DNA of 64,000 nt, taken from Streptomyces sp. TS71-3 (GTDB lineage: Bacteria; Actinomycetota; Actinomycetes; Streptomycetales; Streptomycetaceae). Positions 36,858 to 45,408 of this stretch are shown one piece after another. Location of the stretch: contig NZ_BNEL01000001.1 of assembly GCF_018327685.1 (NCBI RefSeq), positions 3,162,001-3,226,000 of the forward strand, given 5' to 3'. The notes under the pieces were generated by a model, which searched no databases, was not told the DNA's origin, and worked only from the letters and a program-made list of their open reading frames with translations. How positions within the stretch are numbered: position 1 is the first letter of the stretch; each line of letters opens with the position of its first letter. A program made the translations under genes and the position numbers.

Positions 36858-37844
36858 TCAGCCGGACCTGGTGGGGCGCGGCGGCAGGTGCAGCGCGGGG
36901 CCGGCGTCCGCGAAGAACGGGGGCGCGACCACGCTCAGGCCGCCGTCGACCACCAGCGTCTGCCCCGTGATGTAGCCGGCGCCCTCGCCCAGCAGGAAGT
37001 GGATGGTGGCGGCGACCTCGTCCACCGTGCCCGTGCGCCGGGCCGGGATCCGGTCCAGGACGCCCCGCATCGGCGGCATCCCCTCCACGCCGTAGAAGTA
37101 CTCCAGCGAGTCGGAGCCGATCAGGCCGCCGTTGACGGCGTTGACGTTGATGCCGTACGGCGCGAACTCCACGGCCATGTACCGCACCCAGGACTCGATG
37201 GCGGCCTTCATCCCGCCCAGCGCCGCGTAGGTCGGGTACGCGCGCACCGACCCGTACGAGGACAGCGCGACGATCCGCCCGCCGTCGTCCATCAGCTTCA
37301 CGGCCTCCTGGGCGCCCAGCACGAACGGCCGCAGGTTCATCGCGTACGACCGGTCCAGGTGGTGCGGCTTCAGGTCGGCGATGTTCTTGAAGGCGCTGGC
37401 CGCGGCGTTGGACACGAAGTGGTCCAGCCGCCCGCAGCGCCCGGCCACCTCGTCGAACAGGTCCCTGATGCCCTCGGTGGTCTCCACGTCGGCCCGCACC
37501 GCGAAGCCCCGGCCGCCGGCCTCCTCCACGCCCGCGACGGTCTTGGCGGCCAGGTCGGCGTTCCGCTTGTAGTTGACGACGACGGTGCCGCCGTCGCGGG
37601 CGAGGGTCAGCGCGAGCGCGCGGCCGATGCCCCGCGAGGCCCCGGTGATCAGCGAGACCCGCTCCCGGGGGTCACGCGGGGCCCGGTCGGCCTTCTGGCG
37701 TGCGCTCGCCTGCGTGATGCTCTCCTGCGGAACGCTCTCCTGCGTGATGCAGTCCCGAGGGGCGCTCGCCTGCGCGACGGACTCGCGCGGAACTGCCTCC
37801 CGAACGACGCTCTCCTGCGGAACGCTCTCCTGCGCGACGCTCAT
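36858..37844 (-). CDS. SDR enoyl reductase, candidate 1-cyclohexenylcarbonyl-CoA reductase (ChcA-like)
   Basis: A 328-residue SDR. Residues 1-50 are an odd low-complexity tail (repeats of Q-E-S-V-P and Q-A-S-A); the enzyme proper starts with ERVSLITGASRGIGRALA. The catalytic region is SSYGSVRAYPTYAALGGMKA, in which Tyr and Lys keep a FabL-like spacing, and it ends with GYITGQTLVVDGGLSVV. This sequence class holds enoyl-thioester reductases. The start overlaps the acyl-CoA dehydrogenase stop (ATGA). In a cyclohexanecarboxyl-CoA operon it would reduce the ring double bonds, as ChcA does. Confidence 0.85.
   Translation of the reverse strand: MSVAQESVPQESVVREAVPRESVAQASAPRDCITQESVPQESITQASARQKADRAPRDPRERVSLITGASRGIGRALALTLARDGGTVVVNYKRNADLAAKTVAGVEEAGGRGFAVRADVETTEGIRDLFDEVAGRCGRLDHFVSNAAASAFKNIADLKPHHLDRSYAMNLRPFVLGAQEAVKLMDDGGRIVALSSYGSVRAYPTYAALGGMKAAIESWVRYMAVEFAPYGINVNAVNGGLIGSDSLEYFYGVEGMPPMRGVLDRIPARRTGTVDEVAATIHFLLGEGAGYITGQTLVVDGGLSVVAPPFFADAGPALHLPPRPTRSG
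37703..37838. repeat. In-frame repeat at the SDR N-terminus
   Basis: Degenerate copies of gctctcctgcggaac and gctctcctgcgtgatgc-like blocks encode the Q-E-S-V-P/Q-A-S tail of the SDR. The periodicity is 12-15 bp with drift, and every unit is a multiple of three. Confidence 0.75.
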
Positions 37845-39007
37845 CGGACGCCCTCCCGCACCGTGCCGCCGTCGCGCCGCATGAGCTCGCGGAAGACGAC
37901 CGCCTTCTGCACCTCGTTGGTGCCCTCCTCGAAGCGCTGCGCCCGCGCGTCGCGGTACACCCGCTCCATCGGCTGCGACTTCCAGTAGCCGAGGCCGCCG
38001 TGGACCTGGAGCGCCCTGTCGGTGACGTCGGTCAGCATCGTCACCGCGTGCATCTTCGCCATCGAGGACTGCATCGCCGCGTCGTCGGCGCCCTCCTCGA
38101 AACGGCGGGCGGCGTGCAGGACGAGCCGGCGGGCGGCCTCGATGTCGGCCTCGTTCTCGGCCAGCATGAACTGGATGGCCTGCCGCTGGGTCAGCGCCTT
38201 GCCGAACGTCACCCGGCGCGCCGCATAGGCGAGGGCGAGCTGCTGGGCGCGCGCCGCGAGCCCCACGCAGCTCATGGCGACCGAGATGCGCGACGGCGTG
38301 AGGAACCCGCCGAGGAAGACGTCCAGGCCCTCGCCCTCCGCCCCGAGCCGGTGCGCCACCGGGACCGGCGTCCGGTCGAAGGCCAGCGACGCGTGGTCGG
38401 TACCGGTGACCCCCATCGTCCGGGAGGTCTCCCGGGCGGTGACGCCCGGGGCGTCGCGGGGCACCAGCAGCGCGACGGTGCCCTCCTTGCCGGTGGTGCC
38501 GTCGACGCGGGCCGCCAGCAGGTAGTAGTCGCAGCGCACCCCGAAGGTGATCAGGTGCTTGCGGCCCGACAGGTAGTAGGTGCCACCCCGGCGCTCCACC
38601 GAGGTGGTGATGTCCGCGCCGGTGCCGTTGCCCGGCTCCGTCAGGGCGAACGCGATCCTGATCTCGCCGGTGACCGACGGGACGACGAACAGCTTGCGCT
38701 GCTCCTCGGTGGCGTGCCCGTCCATGGCCCGCCAGATCCCGTTGACCACGTGCACGATCATCCGCACCGAGCCGTGCGAGCGGGAGAACAGCTCCATCAG
38801 CTCCATCCAGCGGCCGAAGCCGAGGCCGTGGCCCCCGTAGGCCACGGGCGCCGGGATCCGCAGGAAGCCGAGGCCGCGCAGCTCGCTCCAGAGCTCCTCG
38901 GGCACCTCCCCGGTCTCCTCGATGCGCTCCGCCCAGCGCTCGCCGGGCCCCTCCACCCAGGCCGCGACCCGCTCGCGGAGCCGGTGGAACTGCCGATCGT
39001 CCGTCAT
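37841..39007 (-). CDS. Acyl-CoA dehydrogenase
   Basis: A 388-residue FAD acyl-CoA dehydrogenase with the three usual parts: N-terminal helices (PAPVAYGGHGLGFGRWMELM), a central barrel with FALTEPGNGTGADITTSV, and C-terminal helices with QVHGGLGYWKSQPMERVYRD and FEEGTNEVQKAVV. AGGGAG precedes the ATG at 39007. It lies between the EPSPS/ligase fusion and the SDR in one operon. Enzymes of this class (AnsJ-like) desaturate the ring CoA-ester in the cyclohexanecarboxylate route; inferred here. The 134-bp gap upstream has imperfect repeats of gctcgtcctacc and no gene. Confidence 0.9.
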   Translation of the reverse strand: MTDDRQFHRLRERVAAWVEGPGERWAERIEETGEVPEELWSELRGLGFLRIPAPVAYGGHGLGFGRWMELMELFSRSHGSVRMIVHVVNGIWRAMDGHATEEQRKLFVVPSVTGEIRIAFALTEPGNGTGADITTSVERRGGTYYLSGRKHLITFGVRCDYYLLAARVDGTTGKEGTVALLVPRDAPGVTARETSRTMGVTGTDHASLAFDRTPVPVAHRLGAEGEGLDVFLGGFLTPSRISVAMSCVGLAARAQQLALAYAARRVTFGKALTQRQAIQFMLAENEADIEAARRLVLHAARRFEEGADDAAMQSSMAKMHAVTMLTDVTDRALQVHGGLGYWKSQPMERVYRDARAQRFEEGTNEVQKAVVFRELMRRDGGTVREGVR

Positions 39008-39141
39008 CTGCTCCCTCTGCCTTCCGTCTTCCCTTGTCCGGGGGCGGGCCGCCGCACCGGCGGGCCACCGCTACCGGCCCACCACGACGGCTCCCGCCAC
39101 CGGCGCTCGTCCTACCAGCGCTCGTCCTACTGGCCGTCGTC

Positions 39142-42100
39142 CTACCGACCCGCCGTGTCCTGCGCGCGGAAGCCGGCCGCCCACCTGCGCAGCTCGAACT
39201 TGAGCACCTTGCCGGCGGGGTTGCGCGGCAGCGCCTCGACGAGTTCCAGCCGCTCGGGCCAGTACGGCTTGGCCACCCGGTGGGCGTCCAGCAGGCGCTG
39301 CACGTCGGCCAGGACCGGCCGCGCGCCGGCCGCCGGGACCACGAACGCGCAGGCGCGCTCGCCGAGCCGTTCGTCGGGCATGGCCACCACCGCGACGTCC
39401 GCCACGTCCGGGTGGGCGAACAGCAGCTGCTCGATCTCGCCGACCGGCACCTTCTCGCCGCCCCGGTTGATCACGTCCTTGACGCGCCCGGTGATCCGCA
39501 GGCAGCCGGCGGCGTCGATGGCCGCGAGGTCGCCGGTGCGGTACCAGCCGTCCGCGGTGAACGCCTCCGCCGTCAGGTCGGGGCGGCCGAGGTAGCCGTC
39601 CGTCGTGGTGGGGGAGCGCAGCTCGAAGTTGCCCTCCAGGCCGGCCGGCAGCACCTGCCCGGCGTCGTCGGTGATCCGCAGATCGACGCCGTCCAGGGCC
39701 CGTCCGTCGGAGCCCCAGCGCTGTTCGGGCTCGTCCCCGGGGGCGGCCAGCGTGGCGAGGCAGGTCTCCGTCGTGCCGAAGGCCCCGCACACCGCGGCGC
39801 CCAGCACGCTGCTCGCGTGCTCGGCGAGGCTGCGCGGCACGGTGGCGCCGGTGGCCACGAAGATCCGCAGGGCGTCCGGCGCGTGACCGGTCTCCTCGAC
39901 CACCTTCACCAGGTCCGCCAGGAAGGGGGCGGCGGCCTGCACGAACGTCACGCCATGGTCGTCCAGCGCGCGCAGCGCCCGCTTGGCGTCGTAGTCGGCC
40001 TGCACGACCTGCGGCACGCCCAGCACCGCCGCCAGCACCATGCCGTACAGGAAGCCGGTCTGGTGCGCGAGCGGGGAGGGCACCCAGACCACGTCGTCCG
40101 CGCCGAGGCCGAGGTGGGCGATCCCCATCGCCGCCGCCCGGACCAGGTTGGCCGTCGGGTGGGTGACGCCCTTGGGCTCCCCTGTGGTGCCGGAGGTGAA
40201 GAGCAGCTGGGCGGTCGTCTCCGGCGTCGGCGTGAACGCGTCGAGCGCCGCGCGGTCGATGGTGACACGTGCCAGCTCCGCGCCGAGGTCGGCCACGGCC
40301 GGGCTACCTACGAGGCGGTCCACCGCGGAGTCGCCCCCGAGTCCGTCCGCCGCCGGGCCGCCCCCGAGTCCGTCCACCGCGGGGTCGCCCTCAAGGCCGT
40401 CCGCCGCCGGGGCCCCGCCGCGGGAGGCCGGGAGCCGGGCGGCGTCGCCGTCGGCGCCGAGCACCAGCAGGTGCGCGAGGCCGCCGCGGTCCTGGGCCGC
40501 CAGCGCGAGGACCTCCTCGGCGGGCCGCCGGGTGCGGTAGGCGTCCGCGACGACCAGCACCCGCGCGCCCGAGCGCCGCAGCACGAAGCCGAGCTCGCGT
40601 TCCCGGAAGAACGGCATCACCGGGCAGCACACCGCCCCGATGCGCCAGCAGGCCATCGAGAGCACCACGAACTCCACCCGGTTCGGAAGCTGGTAGGCCA
40701 CGCTCTCACCCGGCCGCACGCCGAGCCCGAGGAGCAGGGCCGCCGCGCGGTCGACGCGTTCCGCCAGCTGGGCCCAGGTCACCACCTCGTCGTGGTCGGA
40801 GCGGACGTCGACCACGGCGGTGCCGTCCGGCCGCGCCTGAGCCCGGCGCCGCAGCCACTCGGGCAGCGTGACCGAGGCGGCCCGCTCCGGCGCGAGCGCC
40901 TCCCCTTCCTGCGCGAGCGCCTCCCGTTCCGGACGCCGTCCGGCCGGTACCGCCACCCGGGAGAGGGGACCGCGGCCGGCCTGAACCGACATCGGCAGGC
41001 CGAGGGTGTTCATCGTCTCCAGGAACGTCGGGTAGGAGATCCGGTAGGCGCCCGGATACGTCAGCGTGGAGTGGCCGCGGGCCCGCGAGGCCGCCACCGC
41101 CAGGGCCATCAGGACGCGGTGGTCGTTGTAGGAGGACAGCCGCGCGCCGGTCAGCGTCTCGACGCCGCGCACCCGAAGCTGCTCGCCCGTCATCTCCAGG
41201 CTGCCGCCCATGGCGCGGAGCTGGAGCATCGCCCCGGCCCGGTCGGACTCCTTCAGCCGGGTGTGGGCGATGTTGCGGAACACCGACTCGCCCTCGGCGA
41301 AGGCACCGAGCGCCGAGAGCACCGGGAGCATGTCCGGTACGTCGCGGCAGTCGACGTCCACGGCCCGCAGCGCCGGCGCGTCCTGCACGATCCGCAGCCC
41401 GCCCGCGTCCGGATCCGGCTCCATGGGAACGCCCATGTCGCGGGCGATGTCGAGGAAGTGGAACTCCGGGTGGTCCGCCGGCCCGCCCGCCAGGCTCGTG
41501 ATGCCCCTGAGCAGCACGTCGCAGGGGTGCAGGGCGGCCGCCGCGACGGCGAAGGCCGCGGAGCCGATGTCCGGCGGCAGCGTCAGCTCGGCGGGCCGGG
41601 CCTGCTGGCCCCCCTCGACGTCGAAGCGCCGCCAGTCCGGGGAGACCGCCACCTCAAGCCCGAACCGCCGCATCATCGCGACCGTCAGCTCCAGGTAGGT
41701 GCGCTCGTTGAGCTCGCCCTCCACCTCGACGGTGGTCGGGCCTGCGGCGAACGGCGCGAGCAGCAGCAGCCCCGAGATCCACTGCGACAGCGTGCCGGGG
41801 ATGGCCACCTTCCCGCCGGTGGGCCGGTGGGCCGCCACCCGGACCGGCGGGCAGTCGTCGGCGGACTCCAGCCGGACCCCCATCTGTTCCAAGGCGCGCA
41901 GCAGCGGGCCGACCGGTCGGCGCTTGAAGTACTTCTGCCCGCTCACCACGACGGGCCGCTCGGACAGGGCGGCAAGCCCGATCATGAAGTAGAGGGTGGT
42001 GCCCGAGCTGCCCGCCGACACCGAGCCCCGGCGCGGCCGGTAGCGGCCGCCGAGCCCGTCCACCACGAAGGTGTGGCCCTCGCGGGCGATCCCCACCCCG

Positions 42101-42279
42101 AGGCCCCGCAGCACCTGCACGGTGTACTCGACATGCCGGGCGTCGGACAGCCCGTGCACGCGGCTGACACCGCCGGCGAGCGAGGCCAGGATCAGGGCGC
42201 GGTGCGCGTGGTACTTGGAGTTGGGGACGAGGACCTCACCGCTGAGCCGGTGCCGGGTCCCTGGAACGAGAAGGTGCAT
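39142..42279 (-). CDS. EPSP-synthase-like/acyl-CoA ligase fusion
   Basis: A 1045-residue natural fusion. Residues 1-430 form an EPSP-synthase fold: NSKYHAHRAL (Lys22 and Arg27 as in E. coli numbering, but Ser23 is Tyr), GSSGTTL, LSQWISG, RDVPDM, RLKESDR (Lys343/Glu344) and SYNDHR. The active-site lysine near the C-terminus of true EPSPS is replaced (YRISYPTF). After a linker, residues 475-1045 form an ATP-dependent acyl-CoA ligase with TSGTTGEPKG at about 694, GAFGTTET, WYRTGDL and the A10 Lys1024 (NPAGK). It heads the operon. The pairing fits dehydration of a shikimate-derived ring followed by CoA activation. A 27-bp repeat lengthens the ligase's N-terminal lobe. Confidence 0.92.
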   Translation of the reverse strand: MHLLVPGTRHRLSGEVLVPNSKYHAHRALILASLAGGVSRVHGLSDARHVEYTVQVLRGLGVGIAREGHTFVVDGLGGRYRPRRGSVSAGSSGTTLYFMIGLAALSERPVVVSGQKYFKRRPVGPLLRALEQMGVRLESADDCPPVRVAAHRPTGGKVAIPGTLSQWISGLLLLAPFAAGPTTVEVEGELNERTYLELTVAMMRRFGLEVAVSPDWRRFDVEGGQQARPAELTLPPDIGSAAFAVAAAALHPCDVLLRGITSLAGGPADHPEFHFLDIARDMGVPMEPDPDAGGLRIVQDAPALRAVDVDCRDVPDMLPVLSALGAFAEGESVFRNIAHTRLKESDRAGAMLQLRAMGGSLEMTGEQLRVRGVETLTGARLSSYNDHRVLMALAVAASRARGHSTLTYPGAYRISYPTFLETMNTLGLPMSVQAGRGPLSRVAVPAGRRPEREALAQEGEALAPERAASVTLPEWLRRRAQARPDGTAVVDVRSDHDEVVTWAQLAERVDRAAALLLGLGVRPGESVAYQLPNRVEFVVLSMACWRIGAVCCPVMPFFRERELGFVLRRSGARVLVVADAYRTRRPAEEVLALAAQDRGGLAHLLVLGADGDAARLPASRGGAPAADGLEGDPAVDGLGGGPAADGLGGDSAVDRLVGSPAVADLGAELARVTIDRAALDAFTPTPETTAQLLFTSGTTGEPKGVTHPTANLVRAAAMGIAHLGLGADDVVWVPSPLAHQTGFLYGMVLAAVLGVPQVVQADYDAKRALRALDDHGVTFVQAAAPFLADLVKVVEETGHAPDALRIFVATGATVPRSLAEHASSVLGAAVCGAFGTTETCLATLAAPGDEPEQRWGSDGRALDGVDLRITDDAGQVLPAGLEGNFELRSPTTTDGYLGRPDLTAEAFTADGWYRTGDLAAIDAAGCLRITGRVKDVINRGGEKVPVGEIEQLLFAHPDVADVAVVAMPDERLGERACAFVVPAAGARPVLADVQRLLDAHRVAKPYWPERLELVEALPRNPAGKVLKFELRRWAAGFRAQDTAGR
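40307..40414. repeat. In-frame 27-bp tandem repeat, four units
   Basis: Four 27-bp units (40307-40333, 40334-40360, 40361-40387, 40388-40414) encode G-D-P-A-V-D-G-L-G-type nonapeptides inside the ligase half of the fusion protein, in a surface loop before the ATP-binding motif. Confidence 0.88.
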
Positions 42280-42679
42280 GATCGCTCATCGCTTCCTGGA
42301 GGCGGACGGGGGGGCCGCGGCGCGATCCTGATCCGGGGATCCCGTGCCGTACCGCGGCGTGGCTGCTCAGTGGCCTCGGTCTTCCGAGCCACTCGGCCGT
42401 GCCCGACGGGCCGGCCCTACCTGAGGCCCGCGGCCCCCCCACCGGCGTCAGGTCGTCGAGGTCGTCCAGCGGACGGACGGTCAGTGAAGGAACACCGCGG
42501 CACCCCGGCCCACGCGGCGGAGCGCCCCGGGAGGACGGCGTGGCCGGCCTCCCGGACAGTGGTGGAGAGCGGGCCCTCAGCGCCGGCGGCGAGCGCCGGG
42601 CGCCCCGGGGCGGCGCGAGGATGTCGTGCTCACCCGGCCGGACACGGCGTCCGGGCCGATGCCCCGGACCCCGGGAGCG

Positions 42680-42847
42680 TCAGATCCCCGAACGCGTGCC
42701 CAGGACGTGCGGGCGCGACGGCGGCTCCAGGCTGATCCACGGCAGGCGCGCGCCCGCTCGGCGGATCACCGTGCCGTCGCATATGGCCACGCCGTCGGTG
42801 ATCCGCTCGCGCTGCGTGTCCTCAGTGCCCTCAGTGCCCTCAACCAC
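42680..42847 (-). CDS. 55-residue unknown peptide
   Basis: A short frame from a GTG at 42847, with GAGGAG eight bases upstream. The sequence (VEGTEGTEDTQRERITDG, then VAICDGTVIRRAGARLPWIS) has varied amino acids and G/C third positions typical of a real Streptomyces gene. The start has a 9-bp ggcactgag repeat. It lies 400 bp before the fusion gene on the same strand. No family recognised; a leader peptide, small regulator or RiPP-like precursor are all possible. Confidence 0.5.
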   Translation of the reverse strand: MVEGTEGTEDTQRERITDGVAICDGTVIRRAGARLPWISLEPPSRPHVLGTRSGI

Positions 42848-43060
42848 GACCCGACTCCTCGACCGTCCCCACATGCCTGGCCGCGCCCGGGCGTGCGGAA
42901 AGCGAGCAGGGCGCTGCTACGGACTCCGGGCGGCCTTCCCGGGACACGGCAGTGATTTCTCTGCCGACCCTACTCGACGCGGAGCGGAAATCTGATGATC
43001 GTCGGCGGGGGAATTCCCTGGCCGGAATGCGGCCGGGGGAGACCGGCCGCGGACTGCTCG

Positions 43061-43140
43061 GCGGCGAACCGGTCCATGCGGGCGGCGACCGTTCCGTGCG
43101 GCTGGCGAACGGTCCATGCAGGTGGCGAACGGTCGATGCG
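43061..43140. repeat. 20-bp tandem repeat, four units
   Basis: Four 20-bp units related to ggtggcgaacggtccatgcg (43061-43080, 43081-43100, 43101-43120, 43121-43140) are followed by a partial fifth. The period of about two helical turns would display each unit on the same DNA face. Not inside a supported gene. Confidence 0.85.
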
Positions 43141-43519
43141 GTGGCGACAGCGGAAAGCCCGAAGTCCGAAGGTGCTCCGGAGACCGTCCCCTGATGGGCC
43201 GTACGCGCGGCTGCGGAGGTTCGCGGAATGGCCGTCACCGAATTGCGGGAATACGGATCCGGTCGCGCCCCCGCCCTTACCCGAATCACACGAGAACGAC
43301 GAGCCGGACCCCGGGAAGCCCGGATGGGGAAGCCATTCCAGCCGGCCGGCCGGCCGGCGAGGCGGGGGAACAGCCGCGGAACCCGTTGTCCGACGTGACG
43401 AATCGCCCTGCCAGACAATCTCCGGGCCGCACATACTCGTTGTCCACCGCCCGAGGGGGAGAACGGGTGCCGCGCGAGACGGGGCGCGTGGCACCCTCCC
43501 CCGTTCGACGAGGAGCGCC

Positions 43520-43639
43520 ATGATCAACGCGCGCCATCTCTGTGTCTTCCTCTTCATCACCGCGCTCGTCCTGGCGGCGGTCCACCTCCAGGCGATGGGC
43601 TCGTCCACCGTCGACCTCGTCTCCCGCCGGGGTCCCTGA
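43520..43639 (+). CDS. 39-residue membrane peptide
   Basis: MINARHLCVFLFITALVLAA is a short basic start plus a hydrophobic helix, followed by an 18-residue polar tail. AGGAG is nine bases upstream of the ATG at 43520. It could be a one-pass membrane or secreted peptide. No family recognised. Confidence 0.5.
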   Translation: MINARHLCVFLFITALVLAAVHLQAMGSSTVDLVSRRGP

Positions 43640-43779
43640 CCGGCTCCCGGTGCCGCCCGCTGGATCATGCGCTGGAAAACGGCGCTGAACGCTTTCGATA
43701 TCACCTTCGACGGCCGCCTGTCAGCGGCCCGCCAGTAACCAACCAACCCCAGTCACACCGCTCGTTTGACAGACCCGTT

Positions 43780-43987
43780 CCAGGTCCGCCTTCTGATCAC
43801 GCGAGGACACGCGGGCGTACAGGCCCAGACCACCGACCGCCTCCGGTGCGGTGTTCGCCTCGACGTTCACCAGAATCGTGCGCGGCCCGACCCGCTGAGC
43901 CGGCACCGGCAACGTCCCCTCACGGAACCAGCGATACGCGGTATGTGGGTGCACACCCTGCGACTTCGCCTATTCCTTGAGGTTCAT
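43780..43987 (-). pseudogene. IS607-family resolvase/TnpA remnant
   Basis: GVHPHTAYRWFREGTLPVPA, then GPRTILVNV and LGLYARVSSRDQKADLER is the MerR-type DNA-binding part plus the catalytic-serine start (YARVSS) of IS607 serine transposases. The natural start MNLKE is followed by a TAG at 43972-43970 where the family has Trp, and homology ends at about 43780 soon after the serine. It is dead twice over. No tnpB is present. Confidence 0.8.
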
Positions 43988-44026
43988 GCAGTGGTCGCAA
44001 CAGCCACTCAAGGGCTCTCATACACA

Positions 44027-45013
44027 CTAGACGAGTAAGTCCTAAGTTCTGGGGTGCCGATCGGGCATGAAGAGAGGGTGTTCAAGATCATGTTGTGACG
44101 CAAGACCTGAACACCCTCTTGACTGCACTGTACGTGAAGATCGACGACGAGCTGGGAGGGTCCCGATGGAGGGGCAGACCGCCCGTGCTGACCGACTCCG
44201 AACTGGTCTGTGTCGCGGTCGCCCAGGCGATGCTTGGCTTCACCTCCGAGGCTCACTGGCTGCGCTATGCCCGCAAGCACCTGCGGGATCTGTTTCCGTA
44301 CCTGCCGCAGCAGTCGGGCTACAACAAGCGGCTGCGGGCCGCGCTCGGGCTGGTCAAACGGGTCATCCGGATGCTCGCCACATCGAGCGACTTCTGGCTC
44401 GACGACTGCTGGATCGTGGACTCCACCCCGGTGCCCTGCGGTATGTCCCGGCCCACGGTGAAGCGCTCGGACCTGGCCGGATGGGCGGGCTACGGCTACT
44501 GCGCCAGCCACTCGCGCTTCTACTGGGGGCTGAAGCTGTACCTGGTGTGCACACCGGCGGGCATGCCGATCCTGTGGGCGCTGGCCGACCCGAAGATCGG
44601 CGAGCGAGAGGTGCTGGCCGCGATGCTCGAAGTCGACGCCGGCGTGGCTGCCGAGCACGACGGCATCCTCCTGATCTGCGACAAGGGCTTCGCGGGCCGG
44701 GACTTCGAAACACTGCTGGGCGAGTACGGCATCACGATGCTGCGGCCGTCCCGCAAGGATGAGAAGCGCCGCTATGGCGAGCCGATGCTCAAGAAGGTCC
44801 GGCAGCTGATCGAGTCGGTCAACGACACCCTCAAGGGCCAGCTCGACCTGGAAGACCACGGCGGCCGCTCCTTCCAAGGGGTCGCTGTCCGCGTCGCTCA
44901 ACGTGTCCTCGCGATGGCCGCCGCCATCTGGCACAACAACGCAACCAACGCACCGATCACCCGGTCACTGATCGCCTACGACCACTGACCGGAGATCGCA
45001 CTTACTCGTCTAG
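44027..45013 (+). mobile_element. IS982-family insertion sequence
   Basis: A 987-bp element bounded by perfect inverted repeats CTAGACGAGTAAGT (44027-44040) and ACTTACTCGTCTAG (45000-45013). It contains one intact transposase gene. The outer CTAG may be a four-base target duplication, in which case the element is 44031-45009 with 10-bp ends. Its right end abuts a beheaded FAD monooxygenase gene. Confidence 0.85.
44095..44988 (+). CDS. IS982-family transposase
   Basis: A 297-residue DDE transposase, full length for its family. WIVDSTPVPCG carries the first Asp, LLICDKGFAGRDFE the second, and IESVNDTLKGQLDLE the Glu region. GYGYCASHSRFYWGLKLYLV is the conserved RNase-H-like core. Starts at GTG 44095. 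No frameshift or stop is visible, so the element may be active. Confidence 0.93.
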   Translation: MTQDLNTLLTALYVKIDDELGGSRWRGRPPVLTDSELVCVAVAQAMLGFTSEAHWLRYARKHLRDLFPYLPQQSGYNKRLRAALGLVKRVIRMLATSSDFWLDDCWIVDSTPVPCGMSRPTVKRSDLAGWAGYGYCASHSRFYWGLKLYLVCTPAGMPILWALADPKIGEREVLAAMLEVDAGVAAEHDGILLICDKGFAGRDFETLLGEYGITMLRPSRKDEKRRYGEPMLKKVRQLIESVNDTLKGQLDLEDHGGRSFQGVAVRVAQRVLAMAAAIWHNNATNAPITRSLIAYDH

Positions 45014-45015
45014 AA

Positions 45016-45408
45016 GTGACTCAATCCCAAGCAGTCCAGAACCCCGTCTACGGGCACGGAATGGCGGTCGCGGCGGTGCAGGCCCAGGCGGTCGCCGGGC
45101 GGATCGCGGGGCGCGGGCCGGCCGAGATCGCGGCCCGCGCACGGGAGTTGCAGAAGGCGGTCGCGGCGTGCTCGGGGGGTGCCTGGACGATCGCCACCGG
45201 AGAGGACCGCCGGTATCCGGGCACGGACGGGCCGGAGCCGGGCCGGATCGGCCGGATGCAGCAGGCCCACATGGCCCGCGTGCTGGCCGCGGCCAACACC
45301 GACCCGGTGGTGTCCGAGGCGTTCTTCGCGGTGCTGTCGCTCAACCGCCGTCCCGAGAGCCTGTTGACGCCCCGGGTCGCCTTGCGCGCGGGGCGGCGCC
45401 GGACGTGA
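45016..45408 (+). pseudogene. C-terminal fragment of an FAD-dependent monooxygenase
   Basis: QNPVYGHGMAVAAVQAQAVA followed by WTIATGEDRRYPGTDGPEPG and LTPRVALRAG matches only the last 120 residues of Streptomyces FAD-dependent oxidoreductases of the squalene-epoxidase-like kind. The N-terminal FAD Rossmann domain and the rest are missing, replaced by the IS982 element. The start GTG at 45016 comes from the junction. The other half is not on the left of the IS, so DNA was also deleted. Confidence 0.8.

Larger units (their letters stand above)
42280..43519. other. Largely gene-poor region upstream of the fusion gene
   Basis: This 1.24-kb stretch contains one small supported frame on the minus strand (42680-42847) and a 20-bp tandem array (43061-43140). 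The rest is GC-rich with no frame showing convincing codon structure or homology. The promoter of the acyl-CoA operon should be here, but I cannot pick out a -10/-35 pair. Confidence 0.6.

Noticed and set aside
36858..39068. A 736-codon minus-strand reading that would join the acyl-CoA dehydrogenase region and the SDR into one protein
   Set aside because: Only the SDR part is in the natural frame; the upstream part is the +1 reading of the dehydrogenase. The two real genes overlap by ATGA.
39034..42735. A 1233-codon plus-strand frame opposite the EPSPS/ligase fusion
   Set aside because: Shadow of the real minus-strand gene with no motif of its own.
44008..44934. 308-codon minus-strand frame in the IS
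   Set aside because: Antisense of the intact IS982 transposase.
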